Assembly (NCBI RefSeq): GCF_928382285.1
Contig: NZ_CAKMSS010000008.1
Coordinates: 48,899 to 112,898, forward strand
DNA length: 64,000 bases
Origin: Rothia nasimurium
GTDB taxonomy: Bacteria; Actinomycetota; Actinomycetes; Actinomycetales; Micrococcaceae
Reading direction: 5' to 3'
Shown: positions 25,767-35,153 of the stretch, piece after piece
How the letters are laid out: each line of letters begins with the position of its first letter
Numbering within the stretch: the stretch's first letter is position 1
Made by a program: the position numbers and the translations under genes
The notes under the pieces: model-generated
Told to the model about the DNA's origin: nothing
Database searches by the model: none
What the model saw: only the letters and a program-made list of their open reading frames with translations

Positions 25767-26381
25767 ATGGCAAAGGCGAAGGAGGCCGGGGTGCTTGAGC
25801 TAACGGGGCTAGATTCGCTCGGTGAGGTGGTGGCACAGGCCCACCAGCAGGTGCGGGGTGAGCGGCCGCTGCTGGTGGCGATTGACGGACGCAGCGGGTC
25901 GGGTAAAACCACCCTGGCTGCTGAGCTGGCTACCTGGTTGAGCAAGCGAGGTATCGCGGCCGAGGTCTTTCATCTAGAAGACCTCTACCAGGGCTGGAGC
26001 GGCCTGGCCCAGGCTGCCCTGGTATGGCAGCAGCTTGCCGAGGCCGTGGCGGACGGACGCGCCAGCTCCCCCGAGACTACCCCGCACTGGTTTGGCTGGG
26101 ATTGGGGTAGCTCTCAGGCAACCGGCCCGCACCCCTTTACCGCTGCCCAGCAGGCGGCGGGCGGTGTGCTCATCGCTGAAGGGGTAGGAGCCCTGACCGG
26201 CACCCACGATGTGGGTGTTTTCGTGGAGCTTGATACCGCGCGCCGCAGGCAGCGGGCCCTAGCCCGGGACGGAGAAACCTACCGCCCCTACTGGGACATG
26301 TGGGCAGAACAAGAAGCCGACCTGCTGATAGCCTACGCGAGCGCCTATGCGGGGGCGGGCGTCCGCTATGTTCAGCGGTAG
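25767..26381 (+). CDS. P-loop kinase, uridine-kinase-like
   Basis: A 205-residue protein with Walker A in AIDGRSGSGKTTLA and the DLYQGW motif after the second strand, an arrangement typical of uridine kinase and phosphoribulokinase relatives. LIAEGVGAL and LDTARRRQRALARDGE fit the same fold. ATG 25767 with GAGGG upstream is preferred to the longer frame from 25650. It likely phosphorylates a nucleoside or similar small molecule; the exact substrate is unknown. Confidence 0.78.
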   Translation: MAKAKEAGVLELTGLDSLGEVVAQAHQQVRGERPLLVAIDGRSGSGKTTLAAELATWLSKRGIAAEVFHLEDLYQGWSGLAQAALVWQQLAEAVADGRASSPETTPHWFGWDWGSSQATGPHPFTAAQQAAGGVLIAEGVGALTGTHDVGVFVELDTARRRQRALARDGETYRPYWDMWAEQEADLLIAYASAYAGAGVRYVQR

Positions 26382-26493
26382 ATCATATTTTTTCATTTCT
26401 GCAACATCACATTAGTTTCCCTATCAAATAAGAAACCGGCAGGCGTAGAATGGACGGGTTGAAAACCGCCCCTAAGAGGAAGACCCACCGCCG

Positions 26494-27723
26494 ATGAGCT
26501 CAGCCGCCACACCTAATCGGGGCCTGCCACCGATTGCAATTATTACCCTGGCGTCACTCACCGCCGTGGGCCCGCTCGCCATTGATATGTATCTGGCAGC
26601 ACTCCCGGCTATCGCGGTTGATCTAGGGACCACCACCGCTTACGCCCAGCTGACTCTGACCGCCTTCATGGTGGGTATGGGCACCGGGCAGTTTATCGTG
26701 GGGCCGCTTTCTGACAAGACCGGCCGCCGTCTGCCCCTGCTCATCGGTGTAACCCTCTGTGCCCTCTCGGCCCTGGTCTGCGTCTTTGCGCCTACCATTG
26801 AGCTGTTTATTGCGGCCCGTTTCGTGATGGGCTTTACCGGCTCCATCGGCATGGTGTTAGCCCGCGCTATCGTGGCCGACTCCACCAGTGGCCTACAGAC
26901 CGCCCGCCTCATGGGCATCATGATGATGATTAACGGCATCGCCCCGGTCGCCGCCCCGCTCATCGGCGGCTTCGTGCTGGCTCACGGTACCTGGCGCGAT
27001 ATTTTCAAGGTTATTAGCGTCATTATCGCTACTTCCCTGGTGCTGGTTCTGTTCTTCATCAAGGAGTCTCTACCGGCAGACAAGCGCCGCACCGGCTCCC
27101 TACTCTCAGCCTATGCCGGCATTATCGAGGTGGCCCGAATCCGCCGCTACCGGGGGTTCATGCTGACCATGGTGCTGGCCTTCGGTGCCCTCTTTAGCTA
27201 CATCTCCGGCTCGCCCTACCTGCTGCAAAACGTCATGGGCCTGAGCGAAACCCACTTCACCTACGTCTTTGGCCTGAACTCCCTGGCCATCGTCCTTGCC
27301 TCCACCGTGATGACCTCCCTGGTGGGCAAGGTCGCCCTGCGCAAGCTCCTCGTCGTTGGCACCAGCTCCCTGCTGACCGTCAGCCTGCTCCTGCTGGGCT
27401 ACTTCCTGCTGGGTACCCCCTCGCTTGTTCCCACCATGGTTCTGCTGTTTGCCTTCACCGCCTCGGTCGGCATGGTCTTTGGTAACGCCTCAGCCCTGGC
27501 GCTCGGCGAAGCCCGCCACATTGCGGGCTCCGCGAGCGCCCTGCTCGGCACCGTACAGGCTCTGATGGGAGGCCTAGCTTCTCCCCTGGTTGCCCTGGGC
27601 GGTAGCAGCGCCTACCTGCCCATGGCCTGCGCGATGGTGGGGTTTGCGGCCCTCAGCGCTCTGAGCCTGGCCACTACCCCGCGAGCCGAGAGCGACTACG
27701 CGACCGACCGACCCAAGCCCTAG
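26494..27723 (+). CDS. Bcr/CflA-type drug-resistance MFS transporter
   Basis: A 409-residue DHA1-family exporter with 12 helices. The start motif PLAIDMYLAALPAIAVDLGT, the loop GPLSDKTGRRLPLL and the helix-5 motif NGIAPVAAPLIGG are characteristic of Bcr/CflA proteins, which export drugs such as bicyclomycin or sulfonamides, and also dipeptides. It stands alone and converges on pabC. Confidence 0.88.
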   Translation: MSSAATPNRGLPPIAIITLASLTAVGPLAIDMYLAALPAIAVDLGTTTAYAQLTLTAFMVGMGTGQFIVGPLSDKTGRRLPLLIGVTLCALSALVCVFAPTIELFIAARFVMGFTGSIGMVLARAIVADSTSGLQTARLMGIMMMINGIAPVAAPLIGGFVLAHGTWRDIFKVISVIIATSLVLVLFFIKESLPADKRRTGSLLSAYAGIIEVARIRRYRGFMLTMVLAFGALFSYISGSPYLLQNVMGLSETHFTYVFGLNSLAIVLASTVMTSLVGKVALRKLLVVGTSSLLTVSLLLLGYFLLGTPSLVPTMVLLFAFTASVGMVFGNASALALGEARHIAGSASALLGTVQALMGGLASPLVALGGSSAYLPMACAMVGFAALSALSLATTPRAESDYATDRPKP

Positions 27724-27741
27724 CGAGTATCTACCCCACCG

Positions 27742-28623
27742 TTAACCGCGCGCCAGATAGCCCAGCAGTTCTTCGGTCAGTTCCTTATCGGTGGCCACGG
27801 GGGTTCCGTTAAGGTGGGTAACCGGCGCCAGTAGACGTACCGAGGACGCCAGCCACACGGCGTCCGCCTCCAGCAGGTCCTGGGGGTAGAGGGGCCCGTA
27901 GCCGAGCTCCCACCCGGCTGCGCGAGCGCCCGCAAAGATAGCGCCCTGGGTGGTGCCGGGCAGAATACCGTGGGCCGGTTCGGGGGTGTAGAGCACCTTC
28001 TTCTGCCCTTCGGTCTTGGCAACGATTACCGATGAGGTTGCCCCCTCAAGAATGCGGCGGTCGTCGGTCACCCAGATGGCGTCGTCCGCACCGTGTTTGC
28101 CCACGTAGCGCAGTACTGACATATTGATGGCGTAGGAGAGGGTCTTGGCTCCGGCCAGGAGCCAGGGGTAGGCGGAATCTTCGGCGGGGTCGTGGCCGCG
28201 CGGCAGAAGCATGGCCCGCACCCCCTGCTCGCGCTGACGCAGAATCGTGGGTGAGGACGGGGCCACGGTCACCCAGGCGTGGGGGCCGGCTTCAACGGTA
28301 CCGCGGGAAATGATGATTTTGACGGTGTGCTCTTCACCCAGCACGGTCTGGGGCCCCTGGGCAGCGGCATCGACGGCCAGCTGCACGGCAGCCCGCAGGT
28401 TATCTTCAGCGGGCAGGGGCAGGTCGAGCAGGCGGGCGGAACCGGCCAGACGGGTCAGGTGGGCTTCAAATTTACGGACGCGGCGGTTAGCGGCCAGCAT
28501 GGTTTCAAAGACGCCGTCGCCGCGGGTCAGCCCCTGGTCTTCGATGTTGATGAGGGGGGCGGTGGCGTCAACCAGCTCACCGGCGGGGTTTTCTTTGGTT
28601 AGCATCACAACGGTTGTAGTCAT
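27742..28623 (-). CDS. pabC: Aminodeoxychorismate lyase (class IV aminotransferase)
   Basis: A 293-residue PLP enzyme. The N-terminal DQGLTRGDGVFET motif, the PLP lysine in AGAKTLSYA and the ILEGATSSV and GILPGTTQGAIF blocks are those of the fold-type IV group. PabC releases pyruvate from aminodeoxychorismate to make p-aminobenzoate for folate. A D-amino-acid or branched-chain aminotransferase is the main alternative, but the motif set and length fit PabC. Confidence 0.8.
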   Translation of the reverse strand: MTTTVVMLTKENPAGELVDATAPLINIEDQGLTRGDGVFETMLAANRRVRKFEAHLTRLAGSARLLDLPLPAEDNLRAAVQLAVDAAAQGPQTVLGEEHTVKIIISRGTVEAGPHAWVTVAPSSPTILRQREQGVRAMLLPRGHDPAEDSAYPWLLAGAKTLSYAINMSVLRYVGKHGADDAIWVTDDRRILEGATSSVIVAKTEGQKKVLYTPEPAHGILPGTTQGAIFAGARAAGWELGYGPLYPQDLLEADAVWLASSVRLLAPVTHLNGTPVATDKELTEELLGYLARG

Positions 28624-28867
28624 ACTTCCAAGCCTAACCCTTAACGCTGATGCTCCCGCGGCAACCTGGCGTTAGGGGCTGCGGGGCGGGAGCACCTGAT
28701 GCGAGCACCGCGTACGATGCGAGCGTTCTTCGAGCCCTCTGGTCGGAGGCTCGGAGTCGTTGGCCCGAGGTCATCCAGCGTGGGGCCTGGTGACCGGGTA
28801 CACGCTTTCACTCTAACGCGGGCGGTGGGGCTTTCTCAAAGATTTTTGGACTTTTTAGGTCATATTT
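28624..28867. other. Intergenic region with stem-loops between ykoC and pabC
   Basis: No gene is seen. CGAGCC/GGCTCG (about 28740-28762) and GGCCC/GGGCC (about 28771-28797) can form hairpins, and GATGCGAGC occurs twice. Both flanking genes are on the minus strand, so this may hold the ykoC terminator and the pabC leader. Confidence 0.45.
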
Positions 28868-29668
28868 TTACTGCCACACCCAGGTGAGGGTGCCAGCAAG
28901 GCCCGATGTCACGTAGCCGATGATGAGCGTTCCCAGACAGCACAGCAGGAAGATCGAATCGTCCCTGCTATAGACGGGAACGCGGGCCCAGGTGCGGGGC
29001 CCGGCACCGAAGCCGCGGGCTTCCATGGTGACAGCCAGGCGGGTGCCGCGCCGGATAGCCTGTACCAGCAGGGCGAAGGTTTGCCCGGCCAGGGTGCGGA
29101 CGCGGCGGAGCAGGGAGTCGCTTGCCCCCAGTCCCCGCGCCCGCCGTGCCTGCCCCAGGGTGTGCCATTCGCTGAACATGAGCCCCAGCAGGCGTAGGGC
29201 GGCCAGGGCTGCCAGGACGAAGCGGGCCGGCAGTTTAGCCGTCTGTGCCAGGGAGTCGCCCAGGTGGGTGGGGTCAGTGGTGGTGATAAGCAAGAGGCTG
29301 GGCAGAATCAGGGCCAGGCCACGAATCATCAGGGAGATACCCATGGCAAGGGAGTCGGTGGTAATCCAGATAAACCCCACCTGGAGCACCGTCTCCCCCG
29401 TTTTATCGGCAATCAGCGAGGTGGACCAGCCGGTGAGCAGGGTGCCAATCAGCAGGGGCCAGAAACGGGCCAACAGGGCGAACGGCTGCACGCCCCAGGC
29501 TTTGAGCAGGGCCAGTTCAAGAGCAAAGACCACCAGGGCTGTGCCCCAGTCTTTGATGAGCAGCAGCCCTATCGATAGCAGGAAGGTAGCCAGCAGTTTG
29601 GTGCCCGCGTTGAGCTTTCCGGCGCGGCTACGGTGGGCAGGGCCTAGCGCGAAAAGGTCAAGAGCCAT
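28868..29668 (-). CDS. ykoC: ECF transporter T component of the thiamine-precursor system
   Basis: A 266-residue membrane protein with about five helices and the two coupling motifs ARRARGLGASDSLL and MEARGFGAGPRT that dock onto the ATPases. It is the scaffold linking ATPases to the S component. It overlaps the ATPase gene by 11 bases. The TPP riboswitch upstream of the operon points to thiamine or its hydroxymethylpyrimidine precursor as substrate. Confidence 0.88.
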   Translation of the reverse strand: MALDLFALGPAHRSRAGKLNAGTKLLATFLLSIGLLLIKDWGTALVVFALELALLKAWGVQPFALLARFWPLLIGTLLTGWSTSLIADKTGETVLQVGFIWITTDSLAMGISLMIRGLALILPSLLLITTTDPTHLGDSLAQTAKLPARFVLAALAALRLLGLMFSEWHTLGQARRARGLGASDSLLRRVRTLAGQTFALLVQAIRRGTRLAVTMEARGFGAGPRTWARVPVYSRDDSIFLLCCLGTLIIGYVTSGLAGTLTWVWQ

Positions 29669-31259
29669 GGGTGGGTTCCGCTTTCTGCAGGGTCAGGCGC
29701 GTACCGCCAAGGGCAGCTACATAGTCTGTATCGTGGGTTACCGAAATAACGGCCAGCCCCCGGTCGAGCAGTTCTTTGATAAGGGTGACGAGCTCGGCCC
29801 AGGTGGTGGCGTCCTGCCCGAAGGTAGGTTCATCAAGCACCAGGATAGTCGGTTCGGTGGCCAGGGCTGTGGCTACCGACAGCCGCCGTTTTTCACCACC
29901 CGAGAGGGTGAAGGGGTTGGCGTCGGCCAGGTCGGTAAGGCGCAGGCGGGCAAGGAGCTCATCTGTACGGGCAGCCAGCCGGTCTTCATCAATCTTCTCC
30001 CTGCGCACACGGGCCAGGTGCCGGGGGCCAAACTCTAGTTCTGCGCGCACGGTGGGGGCAAGGAACTGTTGCTCCGGCTCCTGGAAGACCAGACCAATAC
30101 GGTCGGCCAGCTCGGCAGCGGGCCAGCTAGCCGGATCGGAGCTGCGGTGCCGGGCGCGTAGGCCCGCGGTGAGTGCCTCATGGGCGTAGACCTGCCCAGC
30201 AGCCGGGTAGATTAGCCCGGCAAGGGTCAGCGCCAGAGTCGACTTCCCGGCCCCGTTGGGCCCCAGCAGAGCCAGGTGCTCCCCGGACGAAAGGGTCAGG
30301 TTGATTCCACTAGCCAGGGTGGGCAGATCGAGGGTAGGCACCTGCCCCGCGGCGATAGCGCGGGAGCGCTCCTTGCGCTGGCGACGGGTAGGTAGCTGCC
30401 GGGTCAGGCCCACCTCGCGGGCCTCAAGCAGCGGGGAGGGCTCGTCCGTACCCTGCCCGGGGCGGACGTCCGCCCCCACCTGCCCTGCCCGGGGCGGGTG
30501 GGGCACATAGCCGGGCACCCACACCCCACCGGCAATGAGCTGCTCGCGGGCTTGGTCAAGCACCTGCTGAGGGGGCCCATCATGGCTGATTCCGCCCTTG
30601 GCGTCCAGGACCAGGATGCGGTCTACGTGTTCAGCCCAGATTCCCACTCGGTGTTCAATCACCAGCAGGGTTGCCCCCGATGCTGCGGCGGCAGCAAGGA
30701 CGGCGTCGCGCACCTCCAGCACGCCGGCAGGATCGAGGTTGGCGGTGGGTTCATCGAGCAGCAGGGCGCCAGGGTGCATGGCCAAAATTCCGGCCAGGCC
30801 CAGTCGCTGTTTCTGGCCACCAGACAAAGCGGACGTAGAGCGGTCAAGGGGCAGGTTTCCTAGCCCCACAGCGTCGAGGGCCCACTGCACGCGCCCCCAA
30901 ATCTCCTCCCGGGGCACGCCCAGGTTTTCGGGGCCGAAAGCAACATCGTCACCCACGCGAGCTAGCACCACCGAGCTTTCGGGGTCCTGCTGCATAAGCC
31001 CACAGACCCCGCGAACCTCGGTGGGCGCCTGCCCGTTAACGGTCAGCTCACCTAGCTGGGTCTCGCCGTCCTCATCAACTAGCAGGCCAGCCATAGCGTG
31101 CAGGAGAGTGGATTTACCGGCACCTGATGGGCCCACCAGGAGCACCTTCTGCCCCGGGGGGATCTCGAAGTCCAGCCCCGAAAAAGCGGGGTCGGCCCGC
31201 CCGGGGTGATGCCAGCCGAATCCACGGGCCACAAAACGGGCCCCCTGCTCTACCTGCAC
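29658..31259 (-). CDS. ykoD: ECF transporter double ATPase of the thiamine-precursor system
   Basis: A 533-residue protein with two ABC domains fused. Domain 1 has Walker A GPSGAGKSTLL, signature ALSGGQKQR and Walker B ALLLDEPTANLDP. Domain 2 has GPNGAGKSTLA, TLSGGEKRR and ILVLDEPTFGQD. The linker of about 60 residues is basic (RRQRKERSR). It begins with GTG behind GGGAG. The order S component, ATPase, T component matches ykoEDC of Bacillus. Confidence 0.9.
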   Translation of the reverse strand: MQVEQGARFVARGFGWHHPGRADPAFSGLDFEIPPGQKVLLVGPSGAGKSTLLHAMAGLLVDEDGETQLGELTVNGQAPTEVRGVCGLMQQDPESSVVLARVGDDVAFGPENLGVPREEIWGRVQWALDAVGLGNLPLDRSTSALSGGQKQRLGLAGILAMHPGALLLDEPTANLDPAGVLEVRDAVLAAAAASGATLLVIEHRVGIWAEHVDRILVLDAKGGISHDGPPQQVLDQAREQLIAGGVWVPGYVPHPPRAGQVGADVRPGQGTDEPSPLLEAREVGLTRQLPTRRQRKERSRAIAAGQVPTLDLPTLASGINLTLSSGEHLALLGPNGAGKSTLALTLAGLIYPAAGQVYAHEALTAGLRARHRSSDPASWPAAELADRIGLVFQEPEQQFLAPTVRAELEFGPRHLARVRREKIDEDRLAARTDELLARLRLTDLADANPFTLSGGEKRRLSVATALATEPTILVLDEPTFGQDATTWAELVTLIKELLDRGLAVISVTHDTDYVAALGGTRLTLQKAEPTHGS

Positions 31260-31274
31260 GCGTCCGCTCCCGCC

Positions 31275-31895
31275 CTAAGCCCGGGGGCTGGGTGAAGCGG
31301 CACGACGGCGACTACGATTGCGGCCTGCCGCCAGGGAGTCCAGCACACCGGTCGTTACCAGGGCGCGGGTGAGCAGCCAGGAGACCAGACCAGCGAGCAG
31401 GGTACCTGAGATAATGCCGCACACCGCGTAGGTGACAGCCTTGGAGCCCTCAAAAACGCCCGCATAGTAGATAAAGAGCTCAGAAATACTCATAAAGGCA
31501 CCGGCAGAAGCACCGGCCAGCAGGGCAGTGCCCAGGTTCCAGACCCGGTAGGCAAAGAGCAGGAAAACCAACTCGGTGCCCAAGCCCTGAATAATGCCGG
31601 AAAGAATGATGGCCACAGAGTAGCTACTGCCCAGCAGCATAGAGATCACCGCAGCCAGAAGCTCGGTATAGAGGGCAGCGCCGGGCTTGCGGATGATATA
31701 GCCGCCAAGGACGCCCGCAATCAGCCAGGTGCCGCCCACCAGCGAGGCGTACTCGGGGGCTAGGGCCAAGGCGGTTTGGGCCATGTTGTAGCCGCCGTTA
31801 TTCCAGGCCCAGAAGAGCACAGCGCAGGCAACAGCCAGCACAGAGGCTACTACGATATCGTTAACGCGCCATGTCAGCGCAGCTTTCTTAGACAT
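31275..31895 (-). CDS. ykoE: ECF transporter S component, YkoE family
   Basis: A 206-residue substrate-binding membrane protein with about six helices; the segments WNNGGYNMAQ and GIIQGLGTELVFLLF are typical of YkoE. ATG 31895 follows AAAGGAAGG. YkoE proteins bind hydroxymethylpyrimidine or thiamine. The C-terminus is a short basic tail (RNRSRRRAASP). It is the first gene after the TPP riboswitch. Confidence 0.9.
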   Translation of the reverse strand: MSKKAALTWRVNDIVVASVLAVACAVLFWAWNNGGYNMAQTALALAPEYASLVGGTWLIAGVLGGYIIRKPGAALYTELLAAVISMLLGSSYSVAIILSGIIQGLGTELVFLLFAYRVWNLGTALLAGASAGAFMSISELFIYYAGVFEGSKAVTYAVCGIISGTLLAGLVSWLLTRALVTTGVLDSLAAGRNRSRRRAASPSPRA

Positions 31896-31959
31896 AAGCC
31901 TTCCTTTGGTGTGGTACAGCAAAGGGGGCATGCACAGGCAAGCGACAGCCTGCCGTTCT

Positions 31960-32050
31960 TTTCGACTCCCTAGCGCCGGTACTAACCGGATCAGGTTCGA
32001 GGGTCTGCATGTGCACTCTCAGCGCCCCGCGTGGGCGCTCCCCTGTCGTT
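31960..32050 (-). ncRNA. TPP riboswitch
   Basis: On the minus strand the conserved thi-box parts appear in order: GGGGAGCGCC, GCTGAGAGTGC, CAGACCCTCGAACCTGATC, CGGTTAGTACCGGCG and TAGGGA. It should bind thiamine pyrophosphate and shut down ykoEDC. In actinobacteria this often acts on translation; no clear terminator is seen between it and the ykoE start. Confidence 0.96.
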
Positions 32051-32088
32051 TCCGCCGTGGGCGGACGTTCCTTCTGAACGCCTTTGTA

Positions 32089-32116
32089 GTATAGGCAGGT
32101 CAGCCGGGCAAAGAAA
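32089..32116 (-). promoter_or_regulatory. Probable promoter of the ykoEDC operon
   Basis: On the minus strand TATACT (32094-32089) is preceded by TTTCTT (32116-32111) with a 16-base spacer. Transcription would begin about 30 bases before the riboswitch. Confidence 0.5.
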
Positions 32117-32232
32117 AGATACAAACTTTTATGACAGAAGCCGCTTCTAGCTGCCCACATTTACACAGTACTGATAGTGTTAGTGCCAGTAGCTCTCTGT
32201 AGAGCCTCCATCAGCTACCGAAAGGGAACCTC

Positions 32233-32496
32233 ATGAACCCCCTCATCAAGATCGCAGGAACCGCTGCCTCACTCGGCGGCGTTGCCCTGGCCAACAAGGT
32301 CCTGGGTGCAACCTGGACCAAGATTACCGGCAACGAGCCCCCCGCCAATAACCCCGACGACGATGAGCGCTGGCGCGATATCATCCTCTGGTCCCTCATC
32401 ACCGGCCTGGTCGGCACCGTCATCAAGGTCAGCATCACCCGGGCCCAGCACAAGATTGAAGCAAAGGCCGGATCAGGCAACCAGGCTGAGGTCTAA
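32233..32496 (+). CDS. DUF4235 membrane protein
   Basis: An 87-residue protein with the DUF4235 layout: a short hydrophobic N-terminus (GTAASLGGVALANKVLGATWTK), an acidic stretch (NNPDDDERWRD) and a second helix (IILWSLITGLVGTVIKV). The family is confined to actinobacteria and its role is unknown. AAGGGAACC lies before the ATG. A terminator follows directly, so it is monocistronic. Confidence 0.85.
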   Translation: MNPLIKIAGTAASLGGVALANKVLGATWTKITGNEPPANNPDDDERWRDIILWSLITGLVGTVIKVSITRAQHKIEAKAGSGNQAEV

Positions 32497-32519
32497 ACCC
32501 GGCCGGTAGTCCCGCCTGC

Positions 32520-32562
32520 AAGGCTGGCTCCGCTCAGTGGAGAGCGGGGCCAGCCTTTACTT
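32520..32562 (+). terminator. Rho-independent terminator after the DUF4235 gene
   Basis: AAGGCTGGC and GCCAGCCTT pair with an inner CCGCTC/GAGCGG stem, followed by TACTTTT. Confidence 0.85.
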
Positions 32563-32622
32563 TTACCGTCATTTAACCGTTTCACAGGCCACAAGCAGCA
32601 ACCGGGCCGATAGCATATAGCC

Positions 32623-33930
32623 ATGACCACACCAGCACCCGGCAGCGCCACCGCTACCGCCCCTGCCTCCCGCTCCACCTTCTTCGCCTGGACCCTGTGG
32701 GATGTGGGCAACGCCAGCTTCAACGCGATCATGACGACCTTCGTCTTCACGGTCTACCTCACCAGCTCCAGCTTTGGCAGCACCGATCACACCTCGGCTG
32801 TCCTCTCCGCCGGTCTCACCATCGCAGGTTTCTTCATCGCCCTACTTGCCCCGCTCTCGGGCCAGCGGGCCGACGTGACCGGTCGCCGCGGCCTCTGGCT
32901 GACCGTCAACAGCCTGCTCCTGGTGCTTCTGATGGCTCTGTGCTTCTTCGTAGCTCCCTCCCCTGACTACCTTATCTGGGGTGTGGCTCTGCTGGCCCTG
33001 GGCAACCTGGTCAATGAGTTCGCCGTGGTCAACTACAACGCTATCCTGCCCACCATCTCCACCCGAGATACCATCGGCAAAATGAGCGGAACCGGGTGGG
33101 CAGCTGGCTATTTCGGCGGCATCGTAGCCCTGCTCCTTGTGCTCTTAGGGTTTATCTCCCCCGGCCTGCTAGGTATTACGGAGGACGGCGCCCTCAACGT
33201 CCGCGCTGTTGCCCTCTTCTCGGCGGCCTGGGCTCTAGTTTTCTCCCTGCCCCTGATTCTCAAGGTGCGCTCCCTGCCGCAGGCGGTGCGTCCGGACGCC
33301 CCCCGTACCGGGATTCTTGCCTCCTACAAACAGCTTTTCGCCACCGTCGTCAGGCTCTACCGGCAGGCCCCCACGACCCTCTACTTCCTGGTGTCGTCCG
33401 CTGTTTTCCGCGACGGCCTCAACGGTATCTTCACCTTCGGCGGCATCCTCGCAGCAGGTTCCTTCGGCTTTAGTACCAACCAGGTAATTATCTTTGCCAT
33501 CTTCGGCAATATCGTGGCAGGAGCAGGGGCCATGCTGGGCGGTTTCTTCGACGACCGTTTTGGCCCCAAACGCGTCATTATCTTCTCGCTGGTAGCCCTC
33601 ATCGCGGTAGCCGTCCCCCTGCTGGTATGGCCATCCACCACCATGTTCTGGGTCTGCGGCCTCGCCCTGTGCGCCTTTGTCGGCCCGGCTCAGTCAGCGG
33701 CCCGCTCCTACCTGGGGCGCCTGGTCGAGGAAGGCCAGGAAGGTGAGATTTACGGGCTCTACTCCACCACCGGCCGCGCAGCCAGCTTCCTGGCCCCTGC
33801 CCTCTTCGGCATCTTCGTCACCCTCATGGGCAGCCAAATCTGGGGCATCGTCGGCATCATCATCGTGCTCCTCGCAGGTCTGCTTCTGATGATCCCCATC
33901 AAGGACCCGCAGGTAACCACCGTCAGGTAA
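32623..33930 (+). CDS. UMF1-type MFS transporter
   Basis: A 435-residue membrane protein with 12 helices. The N-terminal WTLWDVGNASFNAIMTTFVFTVY and the loop LVNEFAVVNYNAILPTI, followed by SGTGWAAGYFGG, match the UMF1/Atg22-like family. Eukaryotic relatives export amino acids from vacuoles; the bacterial substrate is unknown. It has no close co-directional partner. Confidence 0.87.
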   Translation: MTTPAPGSATATAPASRSTFFAWTLWDVGNASFNAIMTTFVFTVYLTSSSFGSTDHTSAVLSAGLTIAGFFIALLAPLSGQRADVTGRRGLWLTVNSLLLVLLMALCFFVAPSPDYLIWGVALLALGNLVNEFAVVNYNAILPTISTRDTIGKMSGTGWAAGYFGGIVALLLVLLGFISPGLLGITEDGALNVRAVALFSAAWALVFSLPLILKVRSLPQAVRPDAPRTGILASYKQLFATVVRLYRQAPTTLYFLVSSAVFRDGLNGIFTFGGILAAGSFGFSTNQVIIFAIFGNIVAGAGAMLGGFFDDRFGPKRVIIFSLVALIAVAVPLLVWPSTTMFWVCGLALCAFVGPAQSAARSYLGRLVEEGQEGEIYGLYSTTGRAASFLAPALFGIFVTLMGSQIWGIVGIIIVLLAGLLLMIPIKDPQVTTVR

Positions 33931-33942
33931 GCCCTTACCGAC

Positions 33943-35145
33943 CTAGGTTCGGCTATCCGGAATCGGAGCGTCTTCAGGGGCGTCAGAGTGGCGGATGACC
34001 TCGATCATCTGCCCAGCGACCATGCCTCGCAAGGTTGCATCAAAATCAGGGCGGGCGATATCTCCGTAAAGCTCAACCATAGCCGCGTAAATATCATCTG
34101 CACGGTGGGGAGTTTCTAGGAAGGACCAGATATCCCAACCGATAATAGAGATACGTGAGAGCCTACCTGATGTGGTGAGCAAGAAGCTATCCTCCACCGC
34201 CAGGCCCTCGGTGCCAGCTACCCGCTGATAAAGATTTTCGCTACTTAGCCCATCAGTGACAGGTTCAGGAGTACACAGGTACTCGAAATCTGGGGTAAGC
34301 GGCGGGATATCCAGCTGCCCCGCAAGTAGGTCTCGGAAGAAAGGGAGCGTCTCAGTAATCTCGCTGTAGGTCAGTTTGATAGCTCCACCCACGCGGTTGA
34401 TGAGACGGGCCAGCTCCCCCAACCCTTGCGGCATCTGCTGCACCCCGGACGACTGCAAGATAATCGCAAAAAGGGCATCATCTAGCGGAAGACGTTCCCA
34501 ACTCACCGGCGCCTTCCCGGTCTTATCCCGGTCAAGAATCACCAGGTGCGAGAGAGTATAGGTGCTACCGGGCGCAGCGACCTTGAGACCCCGTTGAGCC
34601 GGGTCATACTGCACCTTCGGAGCATGTGCCGTCTCTATCACCGAGAGGGGCTTGGGGTAGGGCATAATGCTCAGATCATCGATGTTGATCACGGCTGTCT
34701 CATCGCTGAGATAAGCAAGGGAAGCACCCAGGACGCTGGCTGCGGTGGTCTTGCCGGTGCCAGAAGCAGCTACCAGCCCCACGGCTTGCCCACTCTCAGC
34801 GTCTCCTAGCACAGCTGCATGCAGCAGATGTTTACTGCCTGCATGAGCCTTGAGCAGGTGCATCGTCACATGTACCGTCAGACGCTCTGCGGCAAGCGCT
34901 TCGTCTGAACTGTCAATGGAAGTCAGCTCAAGAGCCTGCGGGTAGGCTTCTAGAACCTCAGTGGAAGGACGCTGGCTCAGCACGACCAGACGGACGCCCT
35001 CCGCATCGGCATCCGCGACGGGGTCAATAATCTGCGGTGCAAGGGACCCCCAGGCACGTAAGGAGTCCTCCCAGAGCCGGTCTGAAGCGTCCTCAAAGAC
35101 CACAAGCACCGGAACATCAGCGGGATGAAGCAACAGACCGCGCAT
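33943..35145 (-). CDS. HPr-kinase-like P-loop protein with a PqqD-like C-terminus
   Basis: A 400-residue protein without assigned function. Residues about 90-300 resemble the HPr kinase fold: a His-rich lead-in (KHLLHAAVLG), the P-loop VGLVAASGTGKTTAA and SDETAVINIDD, where HprK has its acidic motif. The C-terminal 90 residues (LTTSGRLSRISIIGWDIWSFLETPHRADDIYAAM) look like a PqqD/RRE winged helix, a peptide-binding domain of RiPP pathways. No precursor or maturase is nearby. It starts 8 bases after dcd ends, so they share a transcript. Confidence 0.68.
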   Translation of the reverse strand: MRGLLLHPADVPVLVVFEDASDRLWEDSLRAWGSLAPQIIDPVADADAEGVRLVVLSQRPSTEVLEAYPQALELTSIDSSDEALAAERLTVHVTMHLLKAHAGSKHLLHAAVLGDAESGQAVGLVAASGTGKTTAASVLGASLAYLSDETAVINIDDLSIMPYPKPLSVIETAHAPKVQYDPAQRGLKVAAPGSTYTLSHLVILDRDKTGKAPVSWERLPLDDALFAIILQSSGVQQMPQGLGELARLINRVGGAIKLTYSEITETLPFFRDLLAGQLDIPPLTPDFEYLCTPEPVTDGLSSENLYQRVAGTEGLAVEDSFLLTTSGRLSRISIIGWDIWSFLETPHRADDIYAAMVELYGDIARPDFDATLRGMVAGQMIEVIRHSDAPEDAPIPDSRT

Positions 35146-35153
35146 ATGACTCC

